20,926 nucleotides of DNA from AEGEAN-183 sp964614345 (lineage in GTDB: Bacteria > Pseudomonadota > Gammaproteobacteria > Magnimaribacterales > Magnimaribacteraceae). The notes under the pieces are model-generated. The model was not told where the DNA came from and searched no databases. It saw only the letters and a program-made list of their open reading frames with translations. The translations under genes and the position numbers were made by a program. Every line of letters begins with the position of its first letter. The first letter of the stretch is position 1. The stretch covers positions 1 to 20,926 of the forward strand of contig CAZTLP010000022.1 of NCBI GenBank assembly GCA_964614345.1, read 5' to 3'. Positions 7,163-14,623 of this stretch are shown here, one piece after another.

Positions 7163-7350
7163 CTACGCTATTACTCTAACGAAATTGGACCTCGAGACCC
7201 AGATTCAGAAGAGAATGGACAGAAGAAGAAGGGTGAAAAGATAAGCGAAAGCAAATCGACTGCACAAGAAGGGTACTTGTAGCACAGTGAGAAACCCACA
7301 CTGACCCCTTCAACTTCGATTAAAGACACCACTTAAAGTGGTGTTTTTTT
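7163..7350 (+). ncRNA. Candidate structured non-coding RNA of unknown family
   Basis: This gene-free stretch has several complementary segments and ends in a strong intrinsic terminator, so a stable transcript of about 150-190 bases is likely. Helices seen by eye: GAAG-AA-GAAGGG (7222-7233) with CCCTTC-AA-CTTC (7306-7317), which encloses TGC/ACAAG with CTTGT/GCA (7261-7284) and CAGTG/CACTG (7285-7303). The two adjacent hairpin loops carry GGGT (7271-7274) and ACCC (7294-7297), which could kiss. AATCGA (7254-7259) matches TCGATT (7316-7321) and would form an alternative or pseudoknotted helix. Hallmarks of tmRNA, RNase P RNA and SRP RNA are missing and I see no 6S-type fold. The 5' end is uncertain by tens of bases. 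A cis role as a long 3' UTR of the LOG gene is possible but less likely. Confidence 0.5.
7326..7350 (+). terminator. Rho-independent terminator of the candidate RNA
   Basis: A perfect 8-bp stem ACACCACT (7326-7333) / AGTGGTGT (7337-7344) with a TAA loop is followed at once by a seven-T run (7344-7350). It is preceded by AAAG and points along the plus strand. Its T-run supplies the TAA stop of the convergent thpR gene, so the two transcripts share this site. Confidence 0.88.
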
Positions 7351-7894
7351 ATTCAAAGCTATAACTCTGTATTAATGTATGTGAGGTCTTACCAGATTTA
7401 AAAGAACTTTCGTATACATCTAATGCTTTTATTATTGAATCTACAGGCTCTTCTATTTCTACGAATTGTGAAAAAGGCCTATTTTTATCTTTAAATCTTG
7501 CAAGCGTTATATGAGGTCGAAAAGTTCTTAGCGCCATTCCAAATCCTATTCTCGCTACTATTTTATCTACTTCATCAAAAAGTTTTTGAAGTCTTGGTGT
7601 TGGGGTAATGTTCGCTATTAGTACCTGTCCATTTTCATTTGGAAAATAACTTAAAGAATCTATTTCAATTGGTAAATTTTTGAAAGCAGATCTATTTTCT
7701 AGGTTAGTGAATAATTCCTCTTTTTGTTCTGGTTCCATTGATCCAATGAAGTTAATGGTTATATGGTGCTGATTATCTTTAGACCAATTTACTTTATGAT
7801 TTCTAATAAGAAATTTTTTTTGATCTTCCTTCAACTCACAGATAACCTTATTGAACTCAGGATTAGGTGTTAAAGCTATAAATATTCTAGACAT
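7349..7894 (-). CDS. thpR: RNA 2',3'-cyclic phosphodiesterase (2'-5' RNA ligase family)
   Basis: This is a member of the 2H phosphoesterase family (LigT/ThpR), which opens RNA 2',3'-cyclic phosphates and can reversibly join 2'-5' linked RNA ends. Both HxT motifs are present: HHITINF (43-49, catalytic H44/T46) and RPHITLARF (127-135, H128/T130), about 84 residues apart as expected. The start is placed at the ATG ending at 7894, giving 181 residues that begin MSRIFIALTP, the usual family N-terminus. The frame extends upstream to an ATG at 7939, which would add a hydrophobic 15-residue leader not found in the family. A poor TTGATT-17-ATTATT promoter-like pair lies inside that extension. The gene is divergent from trpS with an 88-base gap and ends within the T-run of the RNA terminator. 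Confidence 0.88.
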   Translation of the reverse strand: MSRIFIALTPNPEFNKVICELKEDQKKFLIRNHKVNWSKDNQHHITINFIGSMEPEQKEELFTNLENRSAFKNLPIEIDSLSYFPNENGQVLIANITPTPRLQKLFDEVDKIVARIGFGMALRTFRPHITLARFKDKNRPFSQFVEIEEPVDSIIKALDVYESSFKSGKTSHTLIQSYSFE

Positions 7895-7982
7895 TACTAA
7901 TGTAAAAATAATAATGATTACCTTAATGGAATCAAGCACTTTATTCGTACGTTAGGATAAAATATGTACAAGGGAAAACATT

Positions 7983-8990
7983 TTGAGCAATAAAAAAAGA
8001 GTATTAACTGGCATAACCACAAGCGGTATTCCACATATAGGTAATTTAGCTGGTGCAATCTTACCCGCTATAAAGGCAAGTCAAAATAAATCTACTGAAT
8101 CTTTCCTTTTTTTAGCTGATTACCATTCGTTAATTAAGAACAATGATCCTGAATTAACTCATACTTCAAGTTATGAAATAGCAGCATGTTGGTTGGCTTG
8201 TGGTTTAGACCCTGAAGAGGTAATTTTCTATAGACAGTCAGATATTCCACATATTATGGAATTATCCTGGGTTCTGGGGTGTTTAACATCTAAAGGCCTT
8301 ATGAACAGAGCTCATGCCTACAAAGCTGCCGTAGCAGAAAATAAAGAAGAAGATCCTGATAAAGGAATTACTATGGGACTATTTAATTATCCTGTACTAA
8401 TGGCTGCAGATATTCTTATGTTCAATGCTGATGTGGTTCCTGTAGGAGAAGATCAAAAACAACACTTAGAAATGACTAGAGATATTGCTCTCAGATTTAA
8501 TCATCATTACGGAGAAGTGTTTACAGTTCCAGATATATCTATAGAAGAAGATGCTGGCACATTACCTGGCATTGACGGTAGAAAAATGAGTAAAAGTTAT
8601 AAAAATGTTATACCTATATTTCTAAATAGAGATGGACTACGAAAGAAAATAATGAAAATCAAAACAGATTCAAAAGAACCTGGAGAGCCTAAGGACATTG
8701 AAGAATCATCTATTTTTAACATTTACCGTGCTTTTGCTTCAGAACAGCTAACTGAAGAACTAGCCAATAAATATAAGGAAGGAATTGCTTGGGGAGAAGC
8801 TAAAGAATTATTATTTGAATTGTTAGAAGAAAAAATAGGCCCTTTAAGACAAAATTATGACGTACTTGTTGATGACAGAAAGGGGTTAGAAAGAATATTA
8901 CAAACAGGCGCAGAAAAAGCTCTTGATGTATCAACTCCTATTATTAATAAAGTTAGACAGGCAGTTGGCATTAGAGGCTTTGGAGATTAA
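7983..8990 (+). CDS. trpS: Tryptophanyl-tRNA synthetase
   Basis: This class I aminoacyl-tRNA synthetase charges tRNA-Trp in the cytosol. The 335-residue length is normal for bacteria. The N-terminal RVLTGITTSGIPHIGN (6-21) contains the HIGH-type motif (PHIGN), VPVGEDQKQHLE (152-163) is the conserved ATP/tryptophan site segment, and KMSKS is at 201-205. The start codon is TTG at 7983, supported by AAGGGA about 8 bases upstream and by the family's N-terminus; no ATG is available upstream in frame. TAAAAT (7958-7963) is a plausible -10 in the divergent gap with thpR, without a clear -35. The gene is followed by a 61-base gap with an inverted repeat before the MFS gene. Confidence 0.97.
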   Translation: MSNKKRVLTGITTSGIPHIGNLAGAILPAIKASQNKSTESFLFLADYHSLIKNNDPELTHTSSYEIAACWLACGLDPEEVIFYRQSDIPHIMELSWVLGCLTSKGLMNRAHAYKAAVAENKEEDPDKGITMGLFNYPVLMAADILMFNADVVPVGEDQKQHLEMTRDIALRFNHHYGEVFTVPDISIEEDAGTLPGIDGRKMSKSYKNVIPIFLNRDGLRKKIMKIKTDSKEPGEPKDIEESSIFNIYRAFASEQLTEELANKYKEGIAWGEAKELLFELLEEKIGPLRQNYDVLVDDRKGLERILQTGAEKALDVSTPIINKVRQAVGIRGFGD

Positions 8991-9008
8991 ATAAATTAAA
9001 CTTTCAAA

Positions 9009-9033
9009 AGATCAGGGTTATGAAATCTGATCT
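9009..9033 (+). other. Inverted repeat between trpS and the MFS gene
   Basis: AGATCAG (9009-9015) and CTGATCT (9027-9033) form a perfect 7-bp stem with an 11-base loop, 18 bases before the MFS start. There is no T-run, so it is not a standard terminator. It could be an operator, an mRNA-stability hairpin, or chance. Confidence 0.4.
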
Positions 9034-9051
9034 AGTTGCTTAAGTATTGAG

Positions 9052-10296
9052 ATGAATAAACTTCCATCAATTATATGGTTATTGTCAGGAGGTCTCTTTT
9101 TTGTTGGGGCAGGTCAGTCTGTGGTGTTTATAACTATACCGCCTTTAGCTAGAGATTTAGGTTTAAGTGAAATTGAAACTGGTTCTATATTTGCGATTTC
9201 AGCACTAGCCTGGATGTTGTTTAGTCCTTATTGGGGTAAATTAAGTGATCAATTAGGAAGGAAGATTGTAGTTATCGTAGGCTTAATTGGTTGCGCTGTA
9301 TCTTTGATTTTGTTTAGTAGTGCATTATCTCTTGGGACTTCAGGCATTTTACTAGGCTGGAAATTATTAGTAGTTTTAATTTTGGCAAGGATGATTAATG
9401 GTGTTCTAGGTAGTGCTACAAGACCAGGTTCGGGGGCTTGGATTGCTGATGTAACAAATCAAGAACAGAGAAGTGGTGGATTTGGTAGGCTAAACGCAGG
9501 ATTTTCGGCTGGTCGAATCGCAGGCCCAGCCATAGCCGGATTCCTTCTTGTAATTTCATATACCTTGCCTTTTTATATTTTTTCAATAGGACTGATATTT
9601 ATTTCAGTTATGCTATTAAAACAACCTTCAGCTGAACTTAATAAAAAAGAAGAAGCCCCTGTAAGTGATTTAAAATTATTAGATAACAGGGTTTGGCCTT
9701 TCTTAATTATTGGCATTTCTTTAGGTATATGTAATGCAGCTTTAGTTCAAACTTCATCTTTTTATTTTCTGGATGTCATTGTTCCTACTGCGTCTAATCC
9801 CATCGCTTATGCTAGCGTAGGATTTATGTTAGCAGCTTTTGGAAGTATTATTGGTCAGCTCTTAATAGCCGATAAACTTAGAGTATCGCCGGGTTCGTTA
9901 ATACGATATGGAACTTTGTTAATGGCTGTTGCGTTGTTGTGTATTTCATTTAGTAAAACTCTAAATTTAATATATTTTTCTTTCTTTTTATTTGGGTTAG
10001 GTCAAGGAACCCAAAGTACAGGTTTGGCTGCTGCTTTATCTTTGTCTGTAGGAAAACATCATCAAGGCAAGGCTAATGGATTTATGGGTATGGTTATACC
10101 AGTTGGTCATATTTTTTCACCTTTAATTGCCATGCCTCTGTATATGACTTCTCCTAATTATCCCTATTTGTTGGGATTTCTAGTTATGCTTTTCTCTCTT
10201 TTGTTTATTCAATTGAATAGGCAGCATAAGTGGATTAGAAAAAAAGGCTACAAGAGAGTTAATTTAGAAGAAACTCAGGCTCTAGAAGAGGCTTAA
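9052..10296 (+). CDS. Major facilitator superfamily transporter
   Basis: This 414-residue, strongly hydrophobic protein has about 12 predicted membrane helices in two halves of six, split by a charged cytoplasmic loop near 192-208 (KQPSAELNKKEEAPVSDLK). The MFS motif A is clear between helices 2 and 3: YWGKLSDQLGRKIVV (60-74). 'RMINGVLGSATRPGSGAWIADV' continues with the motif found in drug/proton antiporters of the TetA/Bcr type (DHA1-like). It probably exports a small molecule using the proton gradient; the substrate cannot be read. The ATG at 9052 lacks a good ribosome site but fits the start of helix 1. It is transcribed with trpS upstream and the SDR downstream. Sugar-phosphate or metabolite uptake is a less likely alternative. 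Confidence 0.88.
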   Translation: MNKLPSIIWLLSGGLFFVGAGQSVVFITIPPLARDLGLSEIETGSIFAISALAWMLFSPYWGKLSDQLGRKIVVIVGLIGCAVSLILFSSALSLGTSGILLGWKLLVVLILARMINGVLGSATRPGSGAWIADVTNQEQRSGGFGRLNAGFSAGRIAGPAIAGFLLVISYTLPFYIFSIGLIFISVMLLKQPSAELNKKEEAPVSDLKLLDNRVWPFLIIGISLGICNAALVQTSSFYFLDVIVPTASNPIAYASVGFMLAAFGSIIGQLLIADKLRVSPGSLIRYGTLLMAVALLCISFSKTLNLIYFSFFLFGLGQGTQSTGLAAALSLSVGKHHQGKANGFMGMVIPVGHIFSPLIAMPLYMTSPNYPYLLGFLVMLFSLLFIQLNRQHKWIRKKGYKRVNLEETQALEEA

Positions 10297-10342
10297 ATAA
10301 TGGTATTATTGATAGTTAGTAACTAAAAAAAGAGAAAGACAT

Positions 10343-11230
10343 ATGTTTGCTAAAGACTTGCTTAAAGGTAAGAGAATTCTGGTTACAGGAGGCGGTTCTG
10401 GTTTAGGTAAAGAGATGGCTCGATACTTTTTAAAGTATGGAGCTGAAGTGCTTATTTGTGGGCGTAGGGTTAGTGTTTTAGAAGACACTGCAAAAGAATT
10501 AATGGATGAAAATGGTGGGCTGATCAAATGTTATGGTCTAGATATAAGAGGAGCTCAGGACGTAGACGATACAATCGAACAAATATTCCTAGAAGGTCCT
10601 TTAGATGGTTTGGTAAACAATGCAGCAGGAAATTTTATTTCTAGAACCCAAGATTTGTCCCATAGAGGCTTTGAAGCAATAGCTAGCATAGTTTTTCACG
10701 GTACTTTTTATGTAACTCATTCAGTAGGTAAAAGATGGCTTGAATTAGATAGAAAGGGATCAATAGTCTCTATATTAGCTACTTGGGTTTGGACTGGCTC
10801 AGCATTTACCGTGCCGTCTGCCATGTCAAAAAGTGGTATTCATGCTATGACTAAATCTTTAGCAACTGAGTGGGGACATGCTGGAATAAGACTAAATGCT
10901 ATAGCTCCAGGACCTTTCCCTACAGAAGGTGCTTGGGCTAGACTCTCCCCAGGTCAGGATCCTAATGCAGATGCAAGCGATGGCATGTATTCGGGCAACC
11001 CAATGGGCAGGTTCGGTGAGATGGCAGAATTAGGGAACTTAGCTACCTTTTTAATGTCTGATGGATGTGACTACTTAACTGGGCAAACCATAGCTTTAGA
11101 TGGCGGAGAATACTTAACTGGGGGGACTTTTTATAGGGCATTAGCGTCCTTAAAAGATGAGGATTGGGAAGCTATTAAATCAACTATCAAGGCGACAAAC
11201 GAGAAAGATAAGCAAAAGAGATCTGTTTAA
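10343..11230 (+). CDS. SDR-family oxidoreductase, 2,4-dienoyl-CoA reductase type
   Basis: This 295-residue short-chain dehydrogenase has the Rossmann dinucleotide motif TGGGSGLG (15-22), ICGRR (38-42, arginines after strand 2 that suggest NADPH), and NNAAG (92-96). The active-site helix reads SAMSKSGIHAMTKSLATEWG (159-178). The catalytic lysine is K163, but the tyrosine of YxxxK is a serine (S159). This arrangement, together with the EWG ending, is typical of the peroxisomal/mitochondrial 2,4-dienoyl-CoA reductase branch, where other residues take over the tyrosine's task. It probably reduces an unsaturated fatty acyl-CoA during beta-oxidation of unsaturated fats, though the substrate is inferred from the branch only. 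The next gene is an aldehyde dehydrogenase 24 bases on, so a lipid or aldehyde catabolic pair is plausible. Confidence 0.88.
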   Translation: MFAKDLLKGKRILVTGGGSGLGKEMARYFLKYGAEVLICGRRVSVLEDTAKELMDENGGLIKCYGLDIRGAQDVDDTIEQIFLEGPLDGLVNNAAGNFISRTQDLSHRGFEAIASIVFHGTFYVTHSVGKRWLELDRKGSIVSILATWVWTGSAFTVPSAMSKSGIHAMTKSLATEWGHAGIRLNAIAPGPFPTEGAWARLSPGQDPNADASDGMYSGNPMGRFGEMAELGNLATFLMSDGCDYLTGQTIALDGGEYLTGGTFYRALASLKDEDWEAIKSTIKATNEKDKQKRSV

Positions 11231-11254
11231 AGAAAAATTAATTTAGGTGTAATT

Positions 11255-12694
11255 ATGAGTGAATCAACAATATCAGAAATGAAAAGGGTCTTAGACCTAC
11301 AAAAACAACTTCATATCCAGGAAGGGCCGGCAAGTGCTCAATTAAGGAAAGACAGGATTGATAGATGTATTGCAATGGTTAAGAAATATCAAGAACCAAT
11401 AATTTCAGCTCTTCAAGAAGATTTTGGCAATAGAGACCCAATTATGAGTGTAGCCACTGAAGTTATGTCTGCTATTGGGCCCTTAGAACATGCCAAAAAG
11501 AATCTAGTAAAGTGGATGAAGCCAGAAAAGAGAAAAGCACAGATAGCGCCTTTAGGTCCCTTATTGGGGTTATTAGGAGCAAGAGCCAAGATTGAATATC
11601 AGCCTATGGGTACAGTAGGCTGTATTAGTCCATGGAATTTCCCAGTTAATCTGGTTTTAGCCCCAATGGGAGGAATATTAGCTGCAGGAAATAGGGTAAT
11701 GGTAAAGCCTTCTGAAATAACTCCAGCGACCTCAAGTGTTATGCAGACAATGTTTGGTGAATATTTTGATGAGGTTGAAATCGCTGTATTTACAGGAGAT
11801 GCCGAAGTTGGAGCTGCGTTTAGTAGTTTACCTTTTGACCACATGTTATTTACTGGAGGGACTTCAATAGCAAAACACGTTATGAAAGCTGCTTCTGAGA
11901 ACTTAGTGCCTTTAACTTTAGAATTAGGGGGTAAATCGCCAGTTATCTTAGGAAAAGACTCTGATGTAGCTGGCGCAGCTGTGAGAGTTATGCAGGGAAA
12001 AACAATGAATGCTGGCCAAATCTGTCTAGCACCAGACTATGCCCTAGTGCCTAAAGATAAAGTTTCAGAATTTGTTGAAGAAAGTGTTAATGCTGTCTCT
12101 ACTATGTACCCATCTTTGAAGGACAACGAAGACTACACCTCAATAATTAATGAAAAACATTTTGACAGAATTCAAAGTTATTTGGATGATGCCAAAGAAA
12201 AAGGAGCTGAGGTAGTGGAAATAAATCCTAGTTCTGAAGATTTTTCACAACAACCACACTACAAAATTCCTCCAACCTTAGTTCTAAATCCAAGTGAAGA
12301 CATGAAGTTAATGCAGGAAGAGATCTTTGGACCAGTACTGCCTGTTAAGGCATATGAAGAAATAGAAGAGTCAGTAAGTTATGTAAACTCTAAAGATAGG
12401 CCTTTAGGTTTGTACTATTTTGGTAATAATAAAAAAGATCAGGACTATGTATTAAAAAATACCACATCTGGCGGAGTTACAGTCAACGATGTTATTTCAC
12501 ATATAACTATGGAAGATCTACCTTTCGGAGGAGTGGGCCCAAGCGGAATGGGGTCTTATCATGGATATGATGGTTTCAAAGAATTCTCGCATGCTAAATC
12601 AATTTATAAGCAAACTAAAATAAATTTAAATAAATTAGCAGGCTTAGTGCCTCCTTATAAAAGTAAGGTTGATAAAGCTCCAACTTCTTCTTAA
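11255..12694 (+). CDS. Aldehyde dehydrogenase, coniferyl-aldehyde-dehydrogenase-like
   Basis: This 479-residue NAD(P)-dependent aldehyde dehydrogenase oxidises aldehydes to carboxylic acids. Key positions are present: SPWNFP (125-130, N128 stabilises the oxyanion), VKPSE (150-154), FTGGT (199-203), LELGGKSP (222-229, general base E223), MNAGQICLAPDY (251-262, nucleophile C257) and EEIFGPVLPV (355-364, cofactor-ribose E356). The QICLAPDY context and the compact length without an N-terminal extension match the coniferyl aldehyde/class 3 (fatty aldehyde) branch. A C-terminal hydrophobic-basic tail (SIYKQTKINLNKLAGLVPPYKSK) resembles the membrane-adjacent ends of that branch. AGGTG about 7 bases before the ATG is a good ribosome site. 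It is the last gene before a palindrome and the lolC operon. Substrate is not determined. Confidence 0.93.
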   Translation: MSESTISEMKRVLDLQKQLHIQEGPASAQLRKDRIDRCIAMVKKYQEPIISALQEDFGNRDPIMSVATEVMSAIGPLEHAKKNLVKWMKPEKRKAQIAPLGPLLGLLGARAKIEYQPMGTVGCISPWNFPVNLVLAPMGGILAAGNRVMVKPSEITPATSSVMQTMFGEYFDEVEIAVFTGDAEVGAAFSSLPFDHMLFTGGTSIAKHVMKAASENLVPLTLELGGKSPVILGKDSDVAGAAVRVMQGKTMNAGQICLAPDYALVPKDKVSEFVEESVNAVSTMYPSLKDNEDYTSIINEKHFDRIQSYLDDAKEKGAEVVEINPSSEDFSQQPHYKIPPTLVLNPSEDMKLMQEEIFGPVLPVKAYEEIEESVSYVNSKDRPLGLYYFGNNKKDQDYVLKNTTSGGVTVNDVISHITMEDLPFGGVGPSGMGSYHGYDGFKEFSHAKSIYKQTKINLNKLAGLVPPYKSKVDKAPTSS

Positions 12695-12705
12695 TTAAGA
12701 AGAAG
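12684..12705 (+). other. 22-base perfect palindrome over the aldehyde dehydrogenase stop codon
   Basis: An uninterrupted inverted repeat is centred at 12694/12695. The left arm is CTTCTTCTTAA and the right arm its reverse complement. It includes the TAA stop and lies 17 bases before lolC. As RNA it would make a 9-bp AU-rich hairpin, followed 4 bases later by TTTT (12711-12714), so it may act as a weak terminator or mRNA-end stabiliser separating the catabolic pair from the envelope operon. Confidence 0.45.
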
Positions 12706-12721
12706 AAATCTTTTAACGGTC

Positions 12722-13966
12722 ATGTCTTCTTTACCGCTATATGTAGCAATTAAGTATTTGAGAGGCAAAAGATCAGGGTTTTTGTCTTTTATATCTTCTG
12801 CAGGTTTTGTAGGGGTAGCACTTGGAGTTGCAGTTTTAATTCTTGTCTCTTCTGTAATGAATGGATTTGAAAAAGAGCTAAGAGAAAGAGTTCTTCAATC
12901 TATCCCTCACGCCTCTATTATTGGGGGTATAGAAATAGAAGAAATTTCTCAAGTGAGAGATATCCTTTTAGAAAATAAAGAAATTGTAGCTATTGCACCT
13001 TTTATAGAATCTCAAGGGTTAATTGGATCTTCTGAGTCACTCAAGGGAATTTACATTTTTGGAGTTAATCCTGATTTAGAAAATAAAGTATCAATAGTTG
13101 GTAAAAGAATTGTTGAAGGCTCTTGGAGTTCAATAGAAGAGGAAAAATATGGAATAGTGATCGGAGATATATTGGCTTATCAACTAGGTATAGGCATTGG
13201 TGATATGGTGAATGTACTTTTCCCTGATACAACTTTAAGCTTAGCAGGCATCCTACCTAGAACTAAGAGATTCAAAGTGACAGGTATTTTTAGCATAGGA
13301 GCTCCTGAGATGGATCAATCTTTTGCTTATATTAATATAAGCAATGCACAGAAGTTACTGAGGCTTGATAGCACAGTTCATGGAGTTAGGATTAGATATA
13401 AAGATTTATTCCAAGCACCTCAAATGGCTCACTTGGATACCATAAGAGTTAATCAGGCTCTTAACTCATATTACTCTTCCAGTAACTGGACTAACATTTA
13501 TGGAACTCTTTTTAAGGCTATAAATATGGAAAAATTCTTAGTTTTTCTTTTATTGTCTTTAGTTGTTGTGATTGCTGTTTTTAATATAGTTTCTTTATCT
13601 GTTATGACTATTAATGAAAAAAGATCACAAATAGCAATTCTAATGACTATTGGTGCTACACCTTCTTTTATTCAAAATATATTTATGTATTTTGGAAGTT
13701 TAATTGGACTAGCTGGAACACTACTGGGGTTATTGATTGGCTTAATACTCACTTACTTTTTAGGTCCCATCATTACTTTTATAGAAAATCTATTAGGAAT
13801 GAGGTTTTTGGAAGTCTATTTTATTAATTATTTTCCAGTTGATTTAAGAGTAAATTGGATATTAGCTATATGTCTTATTTCAATACTTTTAACTATTTTA
13901 GCAAGCTTATATCCATCTAGATTAGCATCTAAGATTAACCCAGCAGAGGTACTTAGGTATGAATAA
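12722..13966 (+). CDS. lolC: Lipoprotein-releasing ABC transporter permease, LolC/LolF type
   Basis: This 414-residue inner-membrane permease belongs to the complex that extracts outer-membrane lipoproteins and hands them to LolA. The topology is of the family: helix 1 at about 26-48, a large periplasmic domain to about 270, and three further helices near 272-294, 317-345 and 378-398. The opening YVAIKYLRGKRSGFLSFIS and the ending INPAEVLRYE are conserved. A proline-containing loop at about 170-185 (TLSLAGILPRTKRFKV) sits where LolC has the Hook that grips LolA; LolE lacks this Hook, so this subunit is LolC- or LolF-like. lolD overlaps its last 8 bases. No second permease gene is in the window, so it may act as a homodimer (LolF) or pair with one elsewhere. 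Confidence 0.92.
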   Translation: MSSLPLYVAIKYLRGKRSGFLSFISSAGFVGVALGVAVLILVSSVMNGFEKELRERVLQSIPHASIIGGIEIEEISQVRDILLENKEIVAIAPFIESQGLIGSSESLKGIYIFGVNPDLENKVSIVGKRIVEGSWSSIEEEKYGIVIGDILAYQLGIGIGDMVNVLFPDTTLSLAGILPRTKRFKVTGIFSIGAPEMDQSFAYINISNAQKLLRLDSTVHGVRIRYKDLFQAPQMAHLDTIRVNQALNSYYSSSNWTNIYGTLFKAINMEKFLVFLLLSLVVVIAVFNIVSLSVMTINEKRSQIAILMTIGATPSFIQNIFMYFGSLIGLAGTLLGLLIGLILTYFLGPIITFIENLLGMRFLEVYFINYFPVDLRVNWILAICLISILLTILASLYPSRLASKINPAEVLRYE

Positions 13967-14615
13967 TCTACTTTTTAATTGTTCTAAAATTTGTAAGAAT
14001 TTCTATCAGGGAGATGGAGTTATTGAAGTACTGAAAGATATAGATTTTAGCTTAGAAAAATCTTCTAGTGTTGCCATTACTGGTCCTTCGGGTTCAGGCA
14101 AGACTACTTTACTAAATGTACTATCAGGCTTAGATAGTCCTACATCCGGTGAAATAATCTTTAAAGAAAATGACATACATAATCTAGACGATAAAGAAAT
14201 AGCGTTAATGCGAAATAAAGAAATAGGTTTTGTATATCAATTTCACCATTTGTTACCAGAGTTTACTGCTCTTGAGAATGTTTCATTACCAATGCAGATT
14301 TCGGGTATTGATAGTGAAGAAGCTTTAGAAAAAAGTAACACTCTATTAAAGAAAGTAAATTTAAATAATAGAGCAAATCATAAACCATCTGAATTATCTG
14401 GAGGAGAAAGGCAAAGGGTTGCAGTTGCTAGGGCTTTGTCTAATTCACCCTCCTGCTTAATAATGGATGAACCTACTGGCGATTTAGATACTTATAATGC
14501 TCTTAATATAGTGGAAACTATCTTAGAGTTATCCCAAGAATTAAAGGTTAGTTTAATCATTGCTACTCATGATGTTTCTTTATCGTCAAAGATGGACAGA
14601 TTATTTAGCTTGTAG
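13959..14615 (+). CDS. lolD: Lipoprotein-releasing ABC transporter ATP-binding protein
   Basis: This 218-residue ABC ATPase powers lipoprotein release by the LolC-type permease. Canonical motifs in order: Walker A GPSGSGKT (42-49), Q-loop YQFHH (93-97), signature LSGGE (146-150), Walker B CLIMDEPTGDLD (166-177) and switch histidine H204 in IATHD. The FVYQFHHLLPEFTALENV stretch (91-108) is characteristic of LolD among the MacB/LolD ATPases. It is a peripheral protein on the cytosolic side of the inner membrane. The ATG overlaps the lolC stop by 8 bases (ATGAATAA), which points to coupled translation and equal output of the two subunits. It is followed 8 bases later by the msbA-lpxK fusion. Confidence 0.94.
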   Translation: MNNLLFNCSKICKNFYQGDGVIEVLKDIDFSLEKSSSVAITGPSGSGKTTLLNVLSGLDSPTSGEIIFKENDIHNLDDKEIALMRNKEIGFVYQFHHLLPEFTALENVSLPMQISGIDSEEALEKSNTLLKKVNLNNRANHKPSELSGGERQRVAVARALSNSPSCLIMDEPTGDLDTYNALNIVETILELSQELKVSLIIATHDVSLSSKMDRLFSL

Positions 14616-14623
14616 GTAAAGCA

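Noticed and set aside
7163..7350. Assigning the plus-strand RNA to 6S, tmRNA, RNase P or SRP RNA
   Set aside because: It lacks the tmRNA tag and tRNA-like ends, the RNase P conserved core, the SRP GGAA/AGCAG loop, and a long single hairpin with a central bubble as in 6S. A short AAGGGTGAAA match to RNase P RNA is too little.
7895..7939. A signal peptide on the thpR product from an upstream ATG
   Set aside because: The 15 extra residues are absent from the family, and the enzyme acts on RNA in the cytosol. The downstream ATG gives the standard N-terminus.
9006..9019. A 14-base direct repeat of 9006-9019 at 12767-12780
   Set aside because: The second copy lies inside lolC coding sequence, with no further similarity around it. 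Chance is the simplest explanation in AT-rich DNA.
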